The notes under the pieces are model-generated. The model was not told the DNA's origin, searched no databases, and saw nothing but the letters and a program-made list of their open reading frames with translations. The translations under genes were made by a program, and so were the position numbers. From assembly GCF_023618015.1 (NCBI RefSeq), contig NZ_JAJKBJ010000002.1, positions 186,001 to 250,000 on the forward strand: a DNA stretch of 64,000 nt, read 5' to 3'. This DNA comes from Legionella maioricensis (GTDB taxonomy: Bacteria; Pseudomonadota; Gammaproteobacteria; Legionellales; Legionellaceae). Positions 34,298-48,748 of the stretch are shown here, piece after piece. Within the stretch, counting starts at the first letter, position 1; each line of letters starts with the position of its first letter.

Positions 34298-36559
34298 CTA
34301 TTGGCTGGCTCCTGCCTCTGTAACCTGTAAATGAGTGACGTTCTGCAATCCTCTGGGAAGATGGTTACCTCTTCGTCCCCGTTCTCCCTTGTAATGAGCC
34401 AGATCAGCGCCCTTCAGAGTAAAATGCCGCTTACCTGCATGAACGGTTAGCGAATCTTCTATTGATAGAACCTGTAAATCAATTATATATTCCTCTCTTG
34501 CGGCTGCTTTAGCTGAAGGAATACTAATTAATTTATTTCCTTTGCCGCGCGATAACTCCGGCAATTCGTTAACTGCAAAAATAAGCAAACGCCCTACACT
34601 GGTAGCACAAGCAACAAGTATTTCTTCATGACTGGGCAGGAGTCTTGGGGGCAATACACGACTGTTTGCGGATAATTTAATGCATGCTTTACCATTACGA
34701 TTTTTTACATAAAGATCGCTTACCTTAGCAATAAATCCGTATCCTGCATCACTGGCCAAGAGTACTTTTTGTTCTGGCTCTCCCCCAACTATGGCTTCAA
34801 ATACCATCCCTTCCGCTGGATTTAATTTGCCGGTTAAAGGTTCACCCTGCCCTCGTGCCGAGGGAAGTACGTGCCCGGGTAAAGAATACACTTTTCCTTC
34901 GCTATCAAAAAATACAATTTGTTGATTGGATCGGGCCAAAGCTTGTGCTTTAAATTCATCACCCGCTTTATAATTAAGCTCCTTACCGTCAACGTCATGT
35001 CCTTTCCCTGCTCTTATCCAACCGTTTTTGGATAAGACAACCGTAATGGGCTCATTAGGGAGAATGTCCTCTTCTTTTAAAGCCTGAGCATCTTGTCTGA
35101 CAATTATTGGTGAACGACGCGCATCGCCGAATTCATTCCTGTCTTTAATAATCTCTTCTTTAACTAATGATTTCAACCGTGACTCACTGGCTAAGATCTG
35201 TTGTAAATTATCTCGTTCGACACTCAGTTCGTCCAATTCACCACGTAATTTTATTTCTTCCAATTTAGCTAAATGACGCAGTTTCATTTCCAAAATAGCT
35301 TCGGCCTGCCGCTCACTCAAATTAAACCGGGCAATTAGTCCTTGCTTAGGGTGCTCATGCTCACGAATAATGGCTATTACTTCATCAATATTCAAATAGG
35401 CAATCAGCAATCCCTCGAGAACATGGATACGTTCTAAAACTTTTTCTAATCGGTGCTGCAAACGTTTTTTTACCGTAGCTAAACGATAAATCAGCCATTC
35501 ATTAAGAATTTGCAGCAATCCTTTAACTCGAGGCTTGCCATCCAGGCCTATCATATTAAAGTTAACCCGGTAACTACGCTCAAGATCCGTTGTGGCAAAT
35601 AAATGAGACATCAATCCTTCTGCATCAACACGATTGGATTTCGGGATGATGACCAATCGAGTGGGATGTTCATGATCGGATTCATCGCGCAAGTCTTCTA
35701 CCATCGGCAATTTTTTCTGCTGCATTTGCAAGGCAATTTGCTCAATTATCTTAGCCCCAGAGACTTGGTAGGGCAGTTCAGTAATTACGATATTGTGCTT
35801 TTCTTGTACATAAACAGCCCGCATTTTAATTGAACCGCTGCCTGTTTCATACATGGCAGTAATGGCCTCACGTGGCGTAATGATTTCTGCTTGAGTGGGG
35901 AAATCGGGGCCTTTTATATGTTCGCGAATAGCGGCTAAATCAGCCAGAGGATTATCTAATAAATGCACACAAGCATTGGCTACTTCCGTTAAGTTATGCG
36001 GCAATATGTCAGAGGCCATTCCCACCGCGATTCCGGTAGCTCCATTTAATAAAATATTAGGCAGGCGAGCGGGAAGCAATGCAGGCTCTTGCAAGGTACC
36101 ATCAAAGTTATCCACCCAATCAACGGTGCCTTGCAATAACTCGCCCAGTAAAACCTCTGCATAAGGTGACAAGCGCGCTTCGGTATACCGCATTGCGGCA
36201 AATGATTTGGGATCATCAGGAGATCCCCAATTTCCCTGCCCATCCACAAAGGGATAGCGGTAAGAAAAAGGTTGCGCCATTAAAACCATTGCTTCATAGC
36301 ATGCACTATCACCATGTGGATGAAATTTACCTAATACATCCCCTACAGTGCGAGCTGATTTTTTATATTTTGCTGTAGCTTTTAGTCCCAGCTCTGACAT
36401 AGCGTAAACGATACGACGTTGAACTGGTTTTAATCCATCAGCTATGTTGGGCAAGGCTCTGTCTAAAATGACATACATGGAGTAATCAAGGTATGCTTTT
36501 TCCGTAAACTCCGTCAGTGGTTTTTTTTCAGTCGCTTCATTCATAGTAGGTTTAGTCAT
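34298..36559 (-). CDS. parC: DNA topoisomerase IV subunit A
   Basis: 753 residues from the ATG at 36559 (E. coli ParC has 752); the longer TTG frame adds 12 unsupported residues. The catalytic Tyr is in [12 protein letters not shown]; the QRDR reads GDSACYEA, with the wild-type Ser and Glu that quinolone-resistant strains alter. The tower and coiled-coil gate are standard and the C-terminal blades ([36 protein letters not shown]) match ParC rather than GyrA. It unlinks daughter chromosomes with ParE. No clear ribosome binding site. Confidence 0.97.
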   Translation of the reverse strand: MTKPTMNEATEKKPLTEFTEKAYLDYSMYVILDRALPNIADGLKPVQRRIVYAMSELGLKATAKYKKSARTVGDVLGKFHPHGDSACYEAMVLMAQPFSYRYPFVDGQGNWGSPDDPKSFAAMRYTEARLSPYAEVLLGELLQGTVDWVDNFDGTLQEPALLPARLPNILLNGATGIAVGMASDILPHNLTEVANACVHLLDNPLADLAAIREHIKGPDFPTQAEIITPREAITAMYETGSGSIKMRAVYVQEKHNIVITELPYQVSGAKIIEQIALQMQQKKLPMVEDLRDESDHEHPTRLVIIPKSNRVDAEGLMSHLFATTDLERSYRVNFNMIGLDGKPRVKGLLQILNEWLIYRLATVKKRLQHRLEKVLERIHVLEGLLIAYLNIDEVIAIIREHEHPKQGLIARFNLSERQAEAILEMKLRHLAKLEEIKLRGELDELSVERDNLQQILASESRLKSLVKEEIIKDRNEFGDARRSPIIVRQDAQALKEEDILPNEPITVVLSKNGWIRAGKGHDVDGKELNYKAGDEFKAQALARSNQQIVFFDSEGKVYSLPGHVLPSARGQGEPLTGKLNPAEGMVFEAIVGGEPEQKVLLASDAGYGFIAKVSDLYVKNRNGKACIKLSANSRVLPPRLLPSHEEILVACATSVGRLLIFAVNELPELSRGKGNKLISIPSAKAAAREEYIIDLQVLSIEDSLTVHAGKRHFTLKGADLAHYKGERGRRGNHLPRGLQNVTHLQVTEAGASQ

Positions 36560-36665
36560 TATGTTATTAATCGCTATTTGATCATCGTAGTGCAATCATG
36601 GTGCGTATTGCAAAGCTATTTTAGCAAAATATTCATGATGTTAGAAATGTAAACACCATGTTAAC

Positions 36666-36779
36666 TGTGAATAACTTTGAGCTTTATTTTATGCACTGAA
36701 GCACCTCTCAATTAACTCATTGATATTTAATCAATTTTTTTTATTAAATTATATTGCCGTTTATTTAGCCTGTGGATAA
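36666..36779. promoter_or_regulatory. Two DnaA-box-like sites upstream of parC
   Basis: TGTGGATAA (36771-36779; TTATCCACA on the minus strand) is a perfect DnaA box and TGTGAATAA (36666-36674; TTATTCACA) fits TTATNCACA. Both are in the 415-base AT-rich gap (36560-36974) between atpC and parC, where only these and the atp terminator were seen. Confidence 0.5.
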
Positions 36780-36920
36780 CCTTGTGTATGAATCATGAAT
36801 AAGTAGAGTAACTCTATGTAATATACGTGATTTATTCTGTAATACTAAAGAAAGAATGAAACCATACCAACACATATTATCAATAAAGGTGTATTCGGTA
36901 GAAAGTAATATCTATTGAAG

Positions 36921-36962
36921 AGAAAACAAGATAAGGTCGGTTAAACGTTACCGACACTTATC
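36921..36962 (-). terminator. Terminator of the ATP synthase operon
   Basis: On the minus strand gataag-tg-tcggt pairs with accga-c-cttatc (36930-36962), followed by ttgttttctctt. It lies 13 bases after atpC. Confidence 0.75.
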
Positions 36963-36974
36963 TTTAAAAAGGTA

Positions 36975-37397
36975 TTATTTAACAATTTTTCTAAATTTCT
37001 GGATAGCACGTATCTGAGCAACTGCGCGAGCTAACTCAGCAGCTGCTACTGAGTAATCTATATCGCCGCCTTTATTGGCCATTGCAGCCTCAGCATGAGC
37101 TTTAGCAGCAAGTGCAGCAGTCTCATCCAAGTGATCCGCACGCTCGACTACATCTGCAAGTACGGTCACACAGTTAGGCTGAACCTCAAGCATGCCGCCC
37201 TGGACATAATAAATTTCCTGGGCGCCACCTGGCAAAGTTAATCTAACTTCCCCAGGTTTCAATACAGTAAGCAATGGAGCATGACCCGGTGTAATACCAA
37301 CTTCACCTAACTCTCCAGTAGCAACAACCATCTCTACCAATCCGGAGAATATTTCATGTTCTGCACTAACAATATCCAAGTGCGTTGTAATAGTCAT
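36975..37397 (-). CDS. atpC: F1 ATP synthase subunit epsilon
   Basis: 140 residues from the ATG at 37397; an in-frame ATG five codons earlier overlaps the atpD stop. THLDIVSAEHEIFSG and GELGEVGITPGHAPLLTVLKPGEV form the beta-sandwich; the last ~45 residues are the helical hairpin that regulates ATP hydrolysis. Last gene of the atp operon, followed by a terminator. Confidence 0.97.
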   Translation of the reverse strand: MTITTHLDIVSAEHEIFSGLVEMVVATGELGEVGITPGHAPLLTVLKPGEVRLTLPGGAQEIYYVQGGMLEVQPNCVTVLADVVERADHLDETAALAAKAHAEAAMANKGGDIDYSVAAAELARAVAQIRAIQKFRKIVK

Positions 37398-37408
37398 ATC
37401 TGCTTGCC

Positions 37409-39663
<2,255 letters not shown>

Positions 39664-39722
39664 ATCTCACTTCGCCTTTATTGATTTATAGGTCATTGCC
39701 ACAAGTGCAATGACCTTATAAC

Positions 39723-41276
39723 TTACCAACTAGCCGTACGTTTAAAATCTTCAACAGCAGCTTTCAGTTTTGCTTCGATAGTGTCATCATAACCACCGGC
39801 TTCATTTATTGAGTGCAACAAGCCTGCATGTGTGCTGCGCATGTAATCATGAAGTGATGCTTCAAATGAACTGATTTCGTTCACGGGAATATCATCCAAA
39901 TATCCTTTTTCAACAACAAATAAAGACACACCCATTTCTGCAACAGAGAATGGTGAATACTGCTTTTGTTTCATTAATTCGGTAATACGTTGACCGCGTT
40001 CTAACTGCTTACGGGTTGCATCATCCAAATCTGAAGCAAACTGCGAGAAGGCTTCCAATTCACGGAATTGCGCTAAAGCCAAACGTGTACCACCGCCTAG
40101 TTTCTTCATAATTTTCGTTTGCGCTGCACCACCAACCCGTGAAACAGACAAACCAGAGTTAATCGCAGGTCTTACGCCTGAGTTGAATAAATCTACATCA
40201 AGGAATATCTGACCGTCGGTAATAGAAATTACGTTTGTTGGTACGAATGCAGATACGTCACCTGCTTGAGTTTCAATAATCGGCAATGCAGTTAATGATC
40301 CTGTTTTACCTTTTACTTCGCCTTTAGTTAATTTTTCAACTTCTTCAGCGTTAATTCGAGCCGCTCTTTCCAGCAGTCGTGAATGTAAATAGAAAATATC
40401 CCCAGGATAAGCTTCACGACCTGGTGGTCTACGCAGTAATAGGGAAATTTGACGGTATGCCCAAGCTTGTTTGGTCAAATCATCGTAAACGATCAGTGCA
40501 TCTTCGCCGCGCTCCATGAAGTACTCGCCCATGGTGCAACCAGAGTAAGGGGCAATGAACTGCAGTGCTGCAGAATCAGAGGCACCTGCAACGACAACAA
40601 TAGTATGTTCCAATGCGCCGTGTTCTTCTAATTTACGTACTATAGAAGCTACTGACGACGCTTTCTGGCCTATAGCCACGTACACGCACTTAACGCCGGT
40701 ACCTTTTTGATTAATAATCGCGTCAATCGCAATTGCTGTCTTACCTGTTTGACGGTCGCCAATAATAAGCTCACGTTGTCCACGACCAACAGGAATCATC
40801 GCGTCGATTGCTTTCAATCCAGTCTGTACTGGCTGATCAACTGACTTACGTGAAATTACGCCTGGAGCAACTTTCTCGATTGGAGACATTCCGGCAGATT
40901 CAATAGGTCCTTTTCCGTCAATAGGGTTACCTAATGCATCTACAACCCGGCCTAAAAGACCGTTACCGACTGGAACTTCAAGAATGCGGCCAGTACATTT
41001 ACCTTTTTGTCCTTCAGCTAAGGATGAAGAATCGCCAAGGATTACTGCTCCGACAGAGTCTCTTTCCAGGTTAAGTGCCAGACCATAAACACCGCCAGGG
41101 AATTCAATCATTTCACCGGCCATTGCATCAGCAAGACCATGTAAACGAACGATACCGTCTTTTAAACTAACTACTGTCCCTTCATTACGAGCTTCTGAGA
41201 CCACATTGAATTGATCTATTTTCTTTCTGATTAATTCGCTGATTTCAGAAGGATTTAACGCTACTTGTTCTGACAT
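39723..41276 (-). CDS. atpA: F1 ATP synthase subunit alpha
   Basis: 517 residues. P-loop [13 protein letters not shown], the alpha signature [21 protein letters not shown] and [22 protein letters not shown]. Non-catalytic nucleotide-binding partner of beta. In order between atpH and atpG. Confidence 0.99.
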   Translation of the reverse strand: MSEQVALNPSEISELIRKKIDQFNVVSEARNEGTVVSLKDGIVRLHGLADAMAGEMIEFPGGVYGLALNLERDSVGAVILGDSSSLAEGQKGKCTGRILEVPVGNGLLGRVVDALGNPIDGKGPIESAGMSPIEKVAPGVISRKSVDQPVQTGLKAIDAMIPVGRGQRELIIGDRQTGKTAIAIDAIINQKGTGVKCVYVAIGQKASSVASIVRKLEEHGALEHTIVVVAGASDSAALQFIAPYSGCTMGEYFMERGEDALIVYDDLTKQAWAYRQISLLLRRPPGREAYPGDIFYLHSRLLERAARINAEEVEKLTKGEVKGKTGSLTALPIIETQAGDVSAFVPTNVISITDGQIFLDVDLFNSGVRPAINSGLSVSRVGGAAQTKIMKKLGGGTRLALAQFRELEAFSQFASDLDDATRKQLERGQRITELMKQKQYSPFSVAEMGVSLFVVEKGYLDDIPVNEISSFEASLHDYMRSTHAGLLHSINEAGGYDDTIEAKLKAAVEDFKRTASW

Positions 41277-41293
41277 GAAAACTATCCTCTAAA

Positions 41294-41836
41294 TTAAGCG
41301 GCCAAGCCGGTGCCAAGTTTATTGAGCTTGCCCCGAACTGAACCATCGATAACTAAATCACCTGCTCGTATTACTGCTCCGCCAAGCAAGGAGGGATCAA
41401 TACTTATTTTTAACGACACTTTACGTTTAATGCGCTTACTTAATGAATCTATCATTTGCTGCTGTTGAGCGGATGTTAGCGTAGAGTAACTGACCACAAC
41501 CACATCTAATGTTTTTTCCTGTTCTGCTCTATGAGCCTCATAAAGCGCGTTAATTTCTGGCAATAACATCAGTCTTTTGTTAGTCGCTAGTAAAGCAATC
41601 AAATTATGTAATGACTTAGTCTCTTTAACTTTAGAGCCGCATATTGATTGCAAAAGGTCGATTTGCTGTTCCACTTTTGATGCAGGATTTGTAATAAATT
41701 CAAATGCTATTGGATCCAGGATTGCATGAGCAAGAATAAGTAAATACTCAGACCATTCAGCTAATTTATTTTCCGCCAACGCATGCTCAAAAATAGCTTT
41801 TGCATAAGGTCTGGCTATGGTGGTGCTATCAGACAT
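41294..41836 (-). CDS. atpH: F1 ATP synthase subunit delta
   Basis: 180 residues. [18 protein letters not shown] opens the helical N-domain; [33 protein letters not shown] is the conserved C-terminal block. It joins F1 to the b-subunit stalk. One base separates it from atpF. Confidence 0.97.
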   Translation of the reverse strand: MSDSTTIARPYAKAIFEHALAENKLAEWSEYLLILAHAILDPIAFEFITNPASKVEQQIDLLQSICGSKVKETKSLHNLIALLATNKRLMLLPEINALYEAHRAEQEKTLDVVVVSYSTLTSAQQQQMIDSLSKRIKRKVSLKISIDPSLLGGAVIRAGDLVIDGSVRGKLNKLGTGLAA

Positions 41837-41837
41837 T

Positions 41838-42308
41838 TTAAATCTCTTCTATCAAGTTATCTAACAGTGCGCTATTCGCTTTAGCATCCACTTCACGCAT
41901 CAGTATTTTTTCAGCGCCGGATATAGCCAATTTGGCAACCTGCTTACGCAGTTCTTCTTTGGCATGATTTACTTGTTGCGCTAATTGTTCCTGTGCGAGT
42001 TTTGCCTGAATTTGAGCTTCGCGCTTTGCTGCCTCTTTTGCTTCTTCGATAATTTGTGATGCGCGTTTATTCGCTTTATCAATAATATCAGCAGATTGAG
42101 CTTTTGCTTGTCTTAACTCATCTTTAACACGATGTTGCGCCAATTCAAGTTCCTTTCGACCACGCTCTGCAGCCGATAAACCGTCAGCGATTTTTTCTTG
42201 TCTTTCTTCTAATGCTTTGGCTAATGGAGGCCAAACTAATTTCATAGTAAACAGAACAAACGCGGCGAAAACCAGCATTTGTACTACTAATGTTAAATTA
42301 ATATCCAA
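41838..42308 (-). CDS. atpF: F0 ATP synthase subunit b
   Basis: 156 residues, the usual length. One N-terminal membrane helix ([20 protein letters not shown]) then a long charged coiled coil rich in Ala/Glu/Lys/Gln ([20 protein letters not shown]). It is the peripheral stalk dimer. Confidence 0.97.
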   Translation of the reverse strand: MDINLTLVVQMLVFAAFVLFTMKLVWPPLAKALEERQEKIADGLSAAERGRKELELAQHRVKDELRQAKAQSADIIDKANKRASQIIEEAKEAAKREAQIQAKLAQEQLAQQVNHAKEELRKQVAKLAISGAEKILMREVDAKANSALLDNLIEEI

Positions 42309-42360
42309 AGTAATATCTCCTGTAACAATTAGGGCGCAAAGGCGCCCTGTTTATGTGTTA

Positions 42361-42666
<306 letters not shown>

Positions 42667-42675
42667 TTAAATCGG

Positions 42676-43918
<1,243 letters not shown>

Positions 43919-43925
43919 CGCGCGA

Positions 43926-43954
43926 ATTATAAATCAATCATTTGGAATAATCAA
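43926..43954 (-). promoter_or_regulatory. Promoter of the ATP synthase operon
   Basis: On the minus strand TTGATT (43949-43954), 17-base spacer, TATAAT (43926-43931). Transcription would begin near 43919, directly at the atpI ATG, implying a leaderless or almost leaderless message. Confidence 0.6.
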
Positions 43955-43976
43955 CGCCGTTATTCATTTCTCAAGC

Positions 43977-43982
43977 TATAAT
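43977..43982 (+). promoter_or_regulatory. Candidate -10 for the small gene at 44056
   Basis: A perfect TATAAT on the plus strand, ~70 bases before the ATG. No convincing -35 was found at the right distance. Confidence 0.35.
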
Positions 43983-44055
43983 ATAAGTGTAGGGCTTATC
44001 ATCTTAAAATATGGTGGTTAAGCAGCTTTAATTAAATCTCGCCAAAGGAATTAAT

Positions 44056-44301
44056 ATGTCTGAAAAAACTCAACATACAGCAGCTAGTCTGCGCGAAAAA
44101 ATGCTCAATCGCTATGGCGATGAGTTATACCATAAACACAACAAAAATCACCTCGCATATCGGCAACACTATAAATCACATCCCTGCAATCAGAACCAAG
44201 ATAAAGACGAAGAATCCATGTTAAATGAGTCCACGGGGCTCTTAAGAGAATTTAAATTACGAAAAATGCGTAAACGACTGGATAAAGGTAGAATCCATTG
44301 A
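44056..44301 (+). CDS. Small basic protein, hypothetical
   Basis: 81 residues, AAGGA six bases before the ATG. Rich in Lys/Arg/His/Asn (SLREKMLNRYGDELYHKHN, FKLRKMRKRLDKGRIH), with no membrane segment or recognisable domain; probably mostly helical and perhaps nucleic-acid binding. It runs opposite to the atp operon and has its own -10 candidate and a hairpin downstream. Confidence 0.6.
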   Translation: MSEKTQHTAASLREKMLNRYGDELYHKHNKNHLAYRQHYKSHPCNQNQDKDEESMLNESTGLLREFKLRKMRKRLDKGRIH

Positions 44302-44356
44302 TACAGTATATGTTATCCTCCCAGGTTAGCCACTTCCTGGATTGGACGCGCAGCTG

Positions 44357-44380
44357 ATGGCCTGATTTTGTTCAGGCCAT
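44357..44380. terminator. Hairpin between convergent genes
   Basis: atggcctga (44357-44365) and tcaggccat (44372-44380) are exact reverse complements around ttttgt, followed on the plus strand by atttatt. It separates the converging small gene and the BON lipoprotein. Confidence 0.6.
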
Positions 44381-44399
44381 ATTTATTCTGATCATCCTT

Positions 44400-44975
44400 T
44401 CATTTTGCTTGATAGGTAAAGTAGCGTAGTATTTTAACCACGCGCTCTACCCCACTGGTAAATCTCGCAATTTTAATCACTTTTTCAGCTTCATCTTGTT
44501 TTACATCCCCCATCAAATAGACAACGCGATCTGAAGTAACTACTTTAAATGCATTAGGATCTATTGAAGAATCAGCGAGTATCTGACTGCGAATTTTGGT
44601 GGTTATCCAACTGTCTTGTATGCTGTTTGATGCAATTGGGCTGATCTTTATTTCATTATATAATCGGCGATAACCCTTGATAGAGCTCAGCCGATGACGC
44701 AACTCATCAAACAGCTCTGCTGAAGGCACATGGCCCGCAAGTAATATATCGCCATTGAAGGCAGCAATATCAATAACACAGTCCTTGTTATTAAAAGTCC
44801 TGTTGACGGCTAGCACATTATTGATTTCCACCTGTAAATGATAGTCATTTAATTTTTTGTACGTATCATGTCGGTCATAAACGGCAGAAGCGCCAGTCCA
44901 TAGGGTGCCAAGACAGCCAGACAAGCAGCCCGCCAAAATAAGAATGGGTACTATAAAACGTCCTTGTTTTTGCAT
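44400..44975 (-). CDS. BON-domain outer-membrane lipoprotein, second copy
   Basis: 191 residues. The signal peptide ends with the lipobox of LILAGCLSGC, so either Cys may be lipidated. Two BON domains follow: VLAVNRTFNNKDCVIDIAAFNGDILLAGHV and SWITTKIRSQILAD with VVYLMGDVKQDEA. It is a tandem paralogue of the gene upstream, one base away. DolP, the E. coli member, sits in the outer membrane and supports BAM and envelope integrity. Confidence 0.85.
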   Translation of the reverse strand: MQKQGRFIVPILILAGCLSGCLGTLWTGASAVYDRHDTYKKLNDYHLQVEINNVLAVNRTFNNKDCVIDIAAFNGDILLAGHVPSAELFDELRHRLSSIKGYRRLYNEIKISPIASNSIQDSWITTKIRSQILADSSIDPNAFKVVTSDRVVYLMGDVKQDEAEKVIKIARFTSGVERVVKILRYFTYQAK

Positions 44976-44976
44976 T

Positions 44977-45549
44977 TTAGCGAATGTACTGGAAGATTTT
45001 AACGACTTTATTCACACCTTTAACCCGTCGTGCTACATCAACAGATAATGTTGCTTGCTCTGGAGAAACAATCCCCATTAAATAGACTACTCCATTTTCT
45101 GTTACTACGCGTATGGAACCAGACTCAAGTCCTTTTTTGGTTAACATATTGCTTCTAACCTGACTGGTTATCCAACTGTCTTTAGTGCGTTGAGTCATCG
45201 GTAAGGGATTATTGACAGTGACTTCGTCATAAACTCTTTTTACCCCAGGAGCACTCTGAGCTTTTTTCTCAGCTAACACGCGTAAGGAGGCAGTGGGCGT
45301 TTGACCAACAAGCAGCACCACGCGATTAAAACTGGTAACTAAAATTCGTGAATCTCTAAATTGCGGATCGGTTACAATGGATGTATGCGCCACATGAAAT
45401 ATTCGTGCGTCCGCTTCCAGAGTGGTGACACTACGCCGATCATATACCATTCCTGCAGCAGCTCCTGCAACAACAGCAACAACACAACTGGTTAATAAAG
45501 TACTTAGTAATACAACTGCTATAGATTTTAATTTAGAATGAATGTTCAT
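44977..45549 (-). CDS. dolP: DolP-like dual BON-domain lipoprotein
   Basis: 190 residues. Lipobox LLTSC after MNIHSKLKSIAVVLLSTL; BON1 around SRILVTSFNRVVLLVGQTP, BON2 around KDSWITSQVRSNML and RVVTENGVVYLMGIVSPEQA. Length, domain order and neighbours (diaA upstream, as in E. coli yraN-diaA-dolP) give the call. The following gene is a second member, so this species has a duplicated pair. Confidence 0.88.
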   Translation of the reverse strand: MNIHSKLKSIAVVLLSTLLTSCVVAVVAGAAAGMVYDRRSVTTLEADARIFHVAHTSIVTDPQFRDSRILVTSFNRVVLLVGQTPTASLRVLAEKKAQSAPGVKRVYDEVTVNNPLPMTQRTKDSWITSQVRSNMLTKKGLESGSIRVVTENGVVYLMGIVSPEQATLSVDVARRVKGVNKVVKIFQYIR

Positions 45550-45552
45550 TTT

Positions 45553-46152
45553 TTATCCCAAAACTTGACCAAACAAGGACTGATCAATTAAATCACAAAA
45601 ACAATGTAATATGAACAAGTGCAACTCTCTTATTCGAGCAGCGCTGTCTGAGGCAACCCGCAACTCGATATCCTCTGGCCCTAAATGATTAGCGAGCACA
45701 CCTCCGTCGCGTCCACTTAATGCAATAGTATCCATACCGCGCTCATTTGCTGCATGCAATGCATTCAACATACTGTCTGAATTACCTGAAGTAGTTAACA
45801 GAAGTAACACGTCTTGTTCTTGTCCTAAAGCTTGAATTTGTCGCGCAAACACTTGGCCATAATGATTTTCATTAGCAAAAGAACCTAAGCTTGTTACATC
45901 GGTACTTAAATTAAAAACCGGTAATGAAGGTCTTTCCACCTCAAAATGATTGAGCATGGAGCTGGCAAAATGCATGCAATTAGCACCAGATCCCCCGTTA
46001 CCGCAAATCAGTATTTTACCATCGCTAAGCAAACAATTAACTAATCTCTGTCCCGCTTTGGCTATAGAATCTGACAACGCATCAGCGACTGCAATTTTTG
46101 TTTCAATATTAACCCCAAAAAGATAGCGTACCCTTTCTTCCATTTGAACCAT
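45553..46152 (-). CDS. diaA: DiaA-like SIS-domain protein
   Basis: 199 residues; AAGG before the ATG. SIS fold: LLSDGKILICGNGGSGANCMHFASSML, STDVTSLGSFANENHYGQVFARQI, VLLLLTTSGNSDSMLNAL. The family includes GmhA phosphoheptose isomerases, but the place between yraN and dolP is that of DiaA, which binds DnaA and promotes initiation at oriC. Given DnaA and oriC also lie in this window, this is notable but not special; the role is inferred from context. Confidence 0.85.
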   Translation of the reverse strand: MVQMEERVRYLFGVNIETKIAVADALSDSIAKAGQRLVNCLLSDGKILICGNGGSGANCMHFASSMLNHFEVERPSLPVFNLSTDVTSLGSFANENHYGQVFARQIQALGQEQDVLLLLTTSGNSDSMLNALHAANERGMDTIALSGRDGGVLANHLGPEDIELRVASDSAARIRELHLFILHCFCDLIDQSLFGQVLG

Positions 46153-46234
46153 TTGATAAACCTTATTGTTAATACTCTTTATTTAATCTTGACCCGCCCC
46201 ACAGGCGTCAAGCTAAGACAATTTGATAATTGTC

Positions 46235-46314
46235 CTTCCCAAGCAGGCGGGAATCCATTCCTGTTTTAATACCATGCTAATGCAATAATAGATCCCCGCC
46301 TACGTGGGGATGAC
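46235..46314. repeat. REP-like repeat between diaA and yraN
   Basis: A gcaggcggga arm and tcccc-gcctacgt-gggga hairpin ending in tgacac, the pattern of short palindromic repeats scattered in many gammaproteobacteria. It interrupts the usual diaA-yraN spacing; the 312-base gap (46153-46464) shows nothing else. Confidence 0.55.
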
Positions 46315-46464
46315 ACCTTTTCATGCAACTTGTTTGTAGTTAAACAACAAAAATCCTTAGCCTAACGGATCTCAACCCAAACAGTGCATCCTCGCTTAAC
46401 TCTTTGTTGGGCCAAGGGCCCAACCCACAATTATTAATGGCAACGCTCAAAGGGCCAGTGTCCT

Positions 46465-46824
46465 TCAATAGTTTGCTCCAAAAGCATCTTTTACCCAGGT
46501 GATAGTTCCTGACACCCCATCAATACTTACCACGTCGAAACGCAGTGGAAATTTATCCTGCAATTGATTTTTCATCATATAGTGTGATGTGGTTTTTATT
46601 ATCTTTTGTCTTTTAGCATAGGTAATACTTGCCATTCCGCCGCCAAAGCTCATGCTCGTACGCGAGCGAACCTCTATAAAAACCAAATAACCTCTATCGC
46701 GCATGATTAAATCTATTTCACCTAAGCGGCAGCTATAATTGCGCGTCTCTAATTTAAGCCCTTTATCCGTTAGATATTTTAAAGCCTTTTCTTCGGCAGA
46801 ACGTCCTGTTTGTTGAGTAATCAA
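46465..46824 (-). CDS. yraN: YraN family (UPF0102) endonuclease-like protein
   Basis: 119 residues. RSAEEKALKYLTDKGL, LGEIDLIMRD and YLVFIEVRSR give the PD-(D/E)xK-like core (Glu, Asp, Glu), with Arg in place of the usual Lys of EVK. Function not firmly known; often next to lpoA and rsmI, as here. Confidence 0.93.
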   Translation of the reverse strand: MITQQTGRSAEEKALKYLTDKGLKLETRNYSCRLGEIDLIMRDRGYLVFIEVRSRTSMSFGGGMASITYAKRQKIIKTTSHYMMKNQLQDKFPLRFDVVSIDGVSGTITWVKDAFGANY

Positions 46825-46899
46825 TTCCTTTCGTCCTCTAGAGTTTACCCTTATAAAATCTCTTTTTGCGGGCTAAAGCCATGGAGGTTAAACGGCGAT

Positions 46900-48708
46900 C
46901 TAGGCCGTTTCACCCAGAGAATGTGCCAATCCCTGCCTAAACTGCCCCCATTCCAACACTCGAGCTACTTGCTGCGAAGGCTTTAGATACAGGGTCCCCG
47001 TAGTATCTCTGGAGCCATCTGCTGGAAATAATATTAATTGATTCAACTGAGTTGCTAAGGCGTAACTGTCCATACCTAATGCATACAACCGGTTATAACT
47101 ATTAAGCTGTTCTGGCCAGTTTCTGCTTCCCATCTGATGAGCAAACACCCATGGAATATCACAAAAAATAATCCCGTCCAAATCTTTATCCTTTAAGGCA
47201 TTTGCACTGCCACCATAAACACTGGAAGTAGCATATACCGGTACATCCCCAGCATAATAATATTTTAATAAAGGCATGATCTGCCTGGCTTTGGAAGGAT
47301 AGGCCAGTAAAAAGATCATATCAAAATCCTGCCTGCGGCTCGTTGAGGATTGTAAGTTATAACCTAATAATTGTTTTAACTGTTTTTCTCGAGTCTGACT
47401 TTCGGTGATATGTAAAAAATCGCGCATTCTTTTATTCAAATCTTCGTTAGGGCCATATGAAAAAGTATCTACCACCTGGCCACCATTCGCTTGCCATTGA
47501 TTAGTAAATACTTTAGTGACCTCACTACCCCAATCATTTTTAGGTGCAATGATCAACGCTCTTGTATAGCCCTTATTTCTCGCTCTAACAGCGACCTGAA
47601 TTGCCTCATTAGCAGGAGAAAGGCCAAAGGAATAGGAGTTTTCCTGAGCGCTTACCTCAGAATCATTTAACAATAAAGTAGGAACAGGATGATTCATGGC
47701 AGCAACGGTTGCCACCTGACTTTTAGTTAAAGGACCAACAACGTAATCCGCTCCTTCGCTTATGGCTTGCTGATAAAGCGTGGCGACATCCCCTTTGTTC
47801 GTATCATACATTTTTACCTGGGTTGCTGAACTCGCCTTGTTATTGCCCGCCATAAAGCCTTCGCGGATTGCATTACCGGGACCAGACAAAGGACCACTCA
47901 ACGGCAATAAAAGCGCCACTTGTTTTGGCTGGGCCAACATTTTATTAGCCATACTATCCAATGGATTAGGCAAAATATGATTTGCCGGATGATGACTAAA
48001 ATGAGATTGCCATTGTTCTAAAGCTATCAGCAACGATTTAGGGTTATTGCGATGTTTTCGCGAAATCACCGCTAATTGTAACCAGCCTTGTAATTCAGAT
48101 TGATTTGCAGCTTGCCCAGCCATAGTCTCAAGTTCAGCTTCCGGCAAATTAATCAAAGTTAACCAGAGAGTACGCCGGTTATTCATCTGACTTTCATTAT
48201 CAACAAGCAGAGGTTCCAGTTTTATTCGTTCCGACACGGATTCAGCAGAGTTGCCGATAGCGCGGTAAGATTGGGCTAACAACTCATGAAATTGTATTTG
48301 ATGATATACTGAAAGGCTGTCACTTTCATGAATACTTGCCAATTTAGCTAAAGCCACCTTCGGTCTATCACGCATTACATCAATTTTTGCCAATAATAGA
48401 TTTTTTTCATTTGTTTGGGCGGGAGTTAAATCGTTAGTCTGTGCTAATATAGCGGAGCCTTGGCGCCATTGCCCTTCAGAGATTAAACGACCAGCGGCGA
48501 GCAGTAACAGATTCTGTTTTTGATTGCCCTCTTGCTTTCCAGCCATAGCTAAATAAGAAGCAGTAGGCAAGGAGTAGGGACTTACAATTTTTTTCTTGCT
48601 AACAACCACTACCGGCTCTGGTGAGTTGACCGCCTTAGTACACTGACAAAGTATAAAAGTCGATGCAAGTAAAAATAATACGCGGATTTTATATAATTTT
48701 ATAAACAT
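46900..48708 (-). CDS. lpoA: Penicillin-binding protein activator LpoA
   Basis: 602 residues from the ATG at 48708, which gives a type II signal peptide (MFIKLYKIRVLFLLASTFILCQC; the lipobox is atypical). An upstream in-frame extension would overlap rsmI. N-terminal TPR-like helices, then a periplasmic-binding-protein-like domain (PKQVALLLPLSGPLSGPGNAIREGFMAG, GADYVVGPLTKSQV, DGIIFCDIPWVF). It sits in the outer membrane and activates PBP1A. The divergent neighbour is rsmI and the downstream one yraN, the conserved order. Confidence 0.93.
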   Translation of the reverse strand: MFIKLYKIRVLFLLASTFILCQCTKAVNSPEPVVVVSKKKIVSPYSLPTASYLAMAGKQEGNQKQNLLLLAAGRLISEGQWRQGSAILAQTNDLTPAQTNEKNLLLAKIDVMRDRPKVALAKLASIHESDSLSVYHQIQFHELLAQSYRAIGNSAESVSERIKLEPLLVDNESQMNNRRTLWLTLINLPEAELETMAGQAANQSELQGWLQLAVISRKHRNNPKSLLIALEQWQSHFSHHPANHILPNPLDSMANKMLAQPKQVALLLPLSGPLSGPGNAIREGFMAGNNKASSATQVKMYDTNKGDVATLYQQAISEGADYVVGPLTKSQVATVAAMNHPVPTLLLNDSEVSAQENSYSFGLSPANEAIQVAVRARNKGYTRALIIAPKNDWGSEVTKVFTNQWQANGGQVVDTFSYGPNEDLNKRMRDFLHITESQTREKQLKQLLGYNLQSSTSRRQDFDMIFLLAYPSKARQIMPLLKYYYAGDVPVYATSSVYGGSANALKDKDLDGIIFCDIPWVFAHQMGSRNWPEQLNSYNRLYALGMDSYALATQLNQLILFPADGSRDTTGTLYLKPSQQVARVLEWGQFRQGLAHSLGETA

Positions 48709-48748
48709 GTTAAGACGCCAAATACGCAATAACGCAAGAGGATAAACT

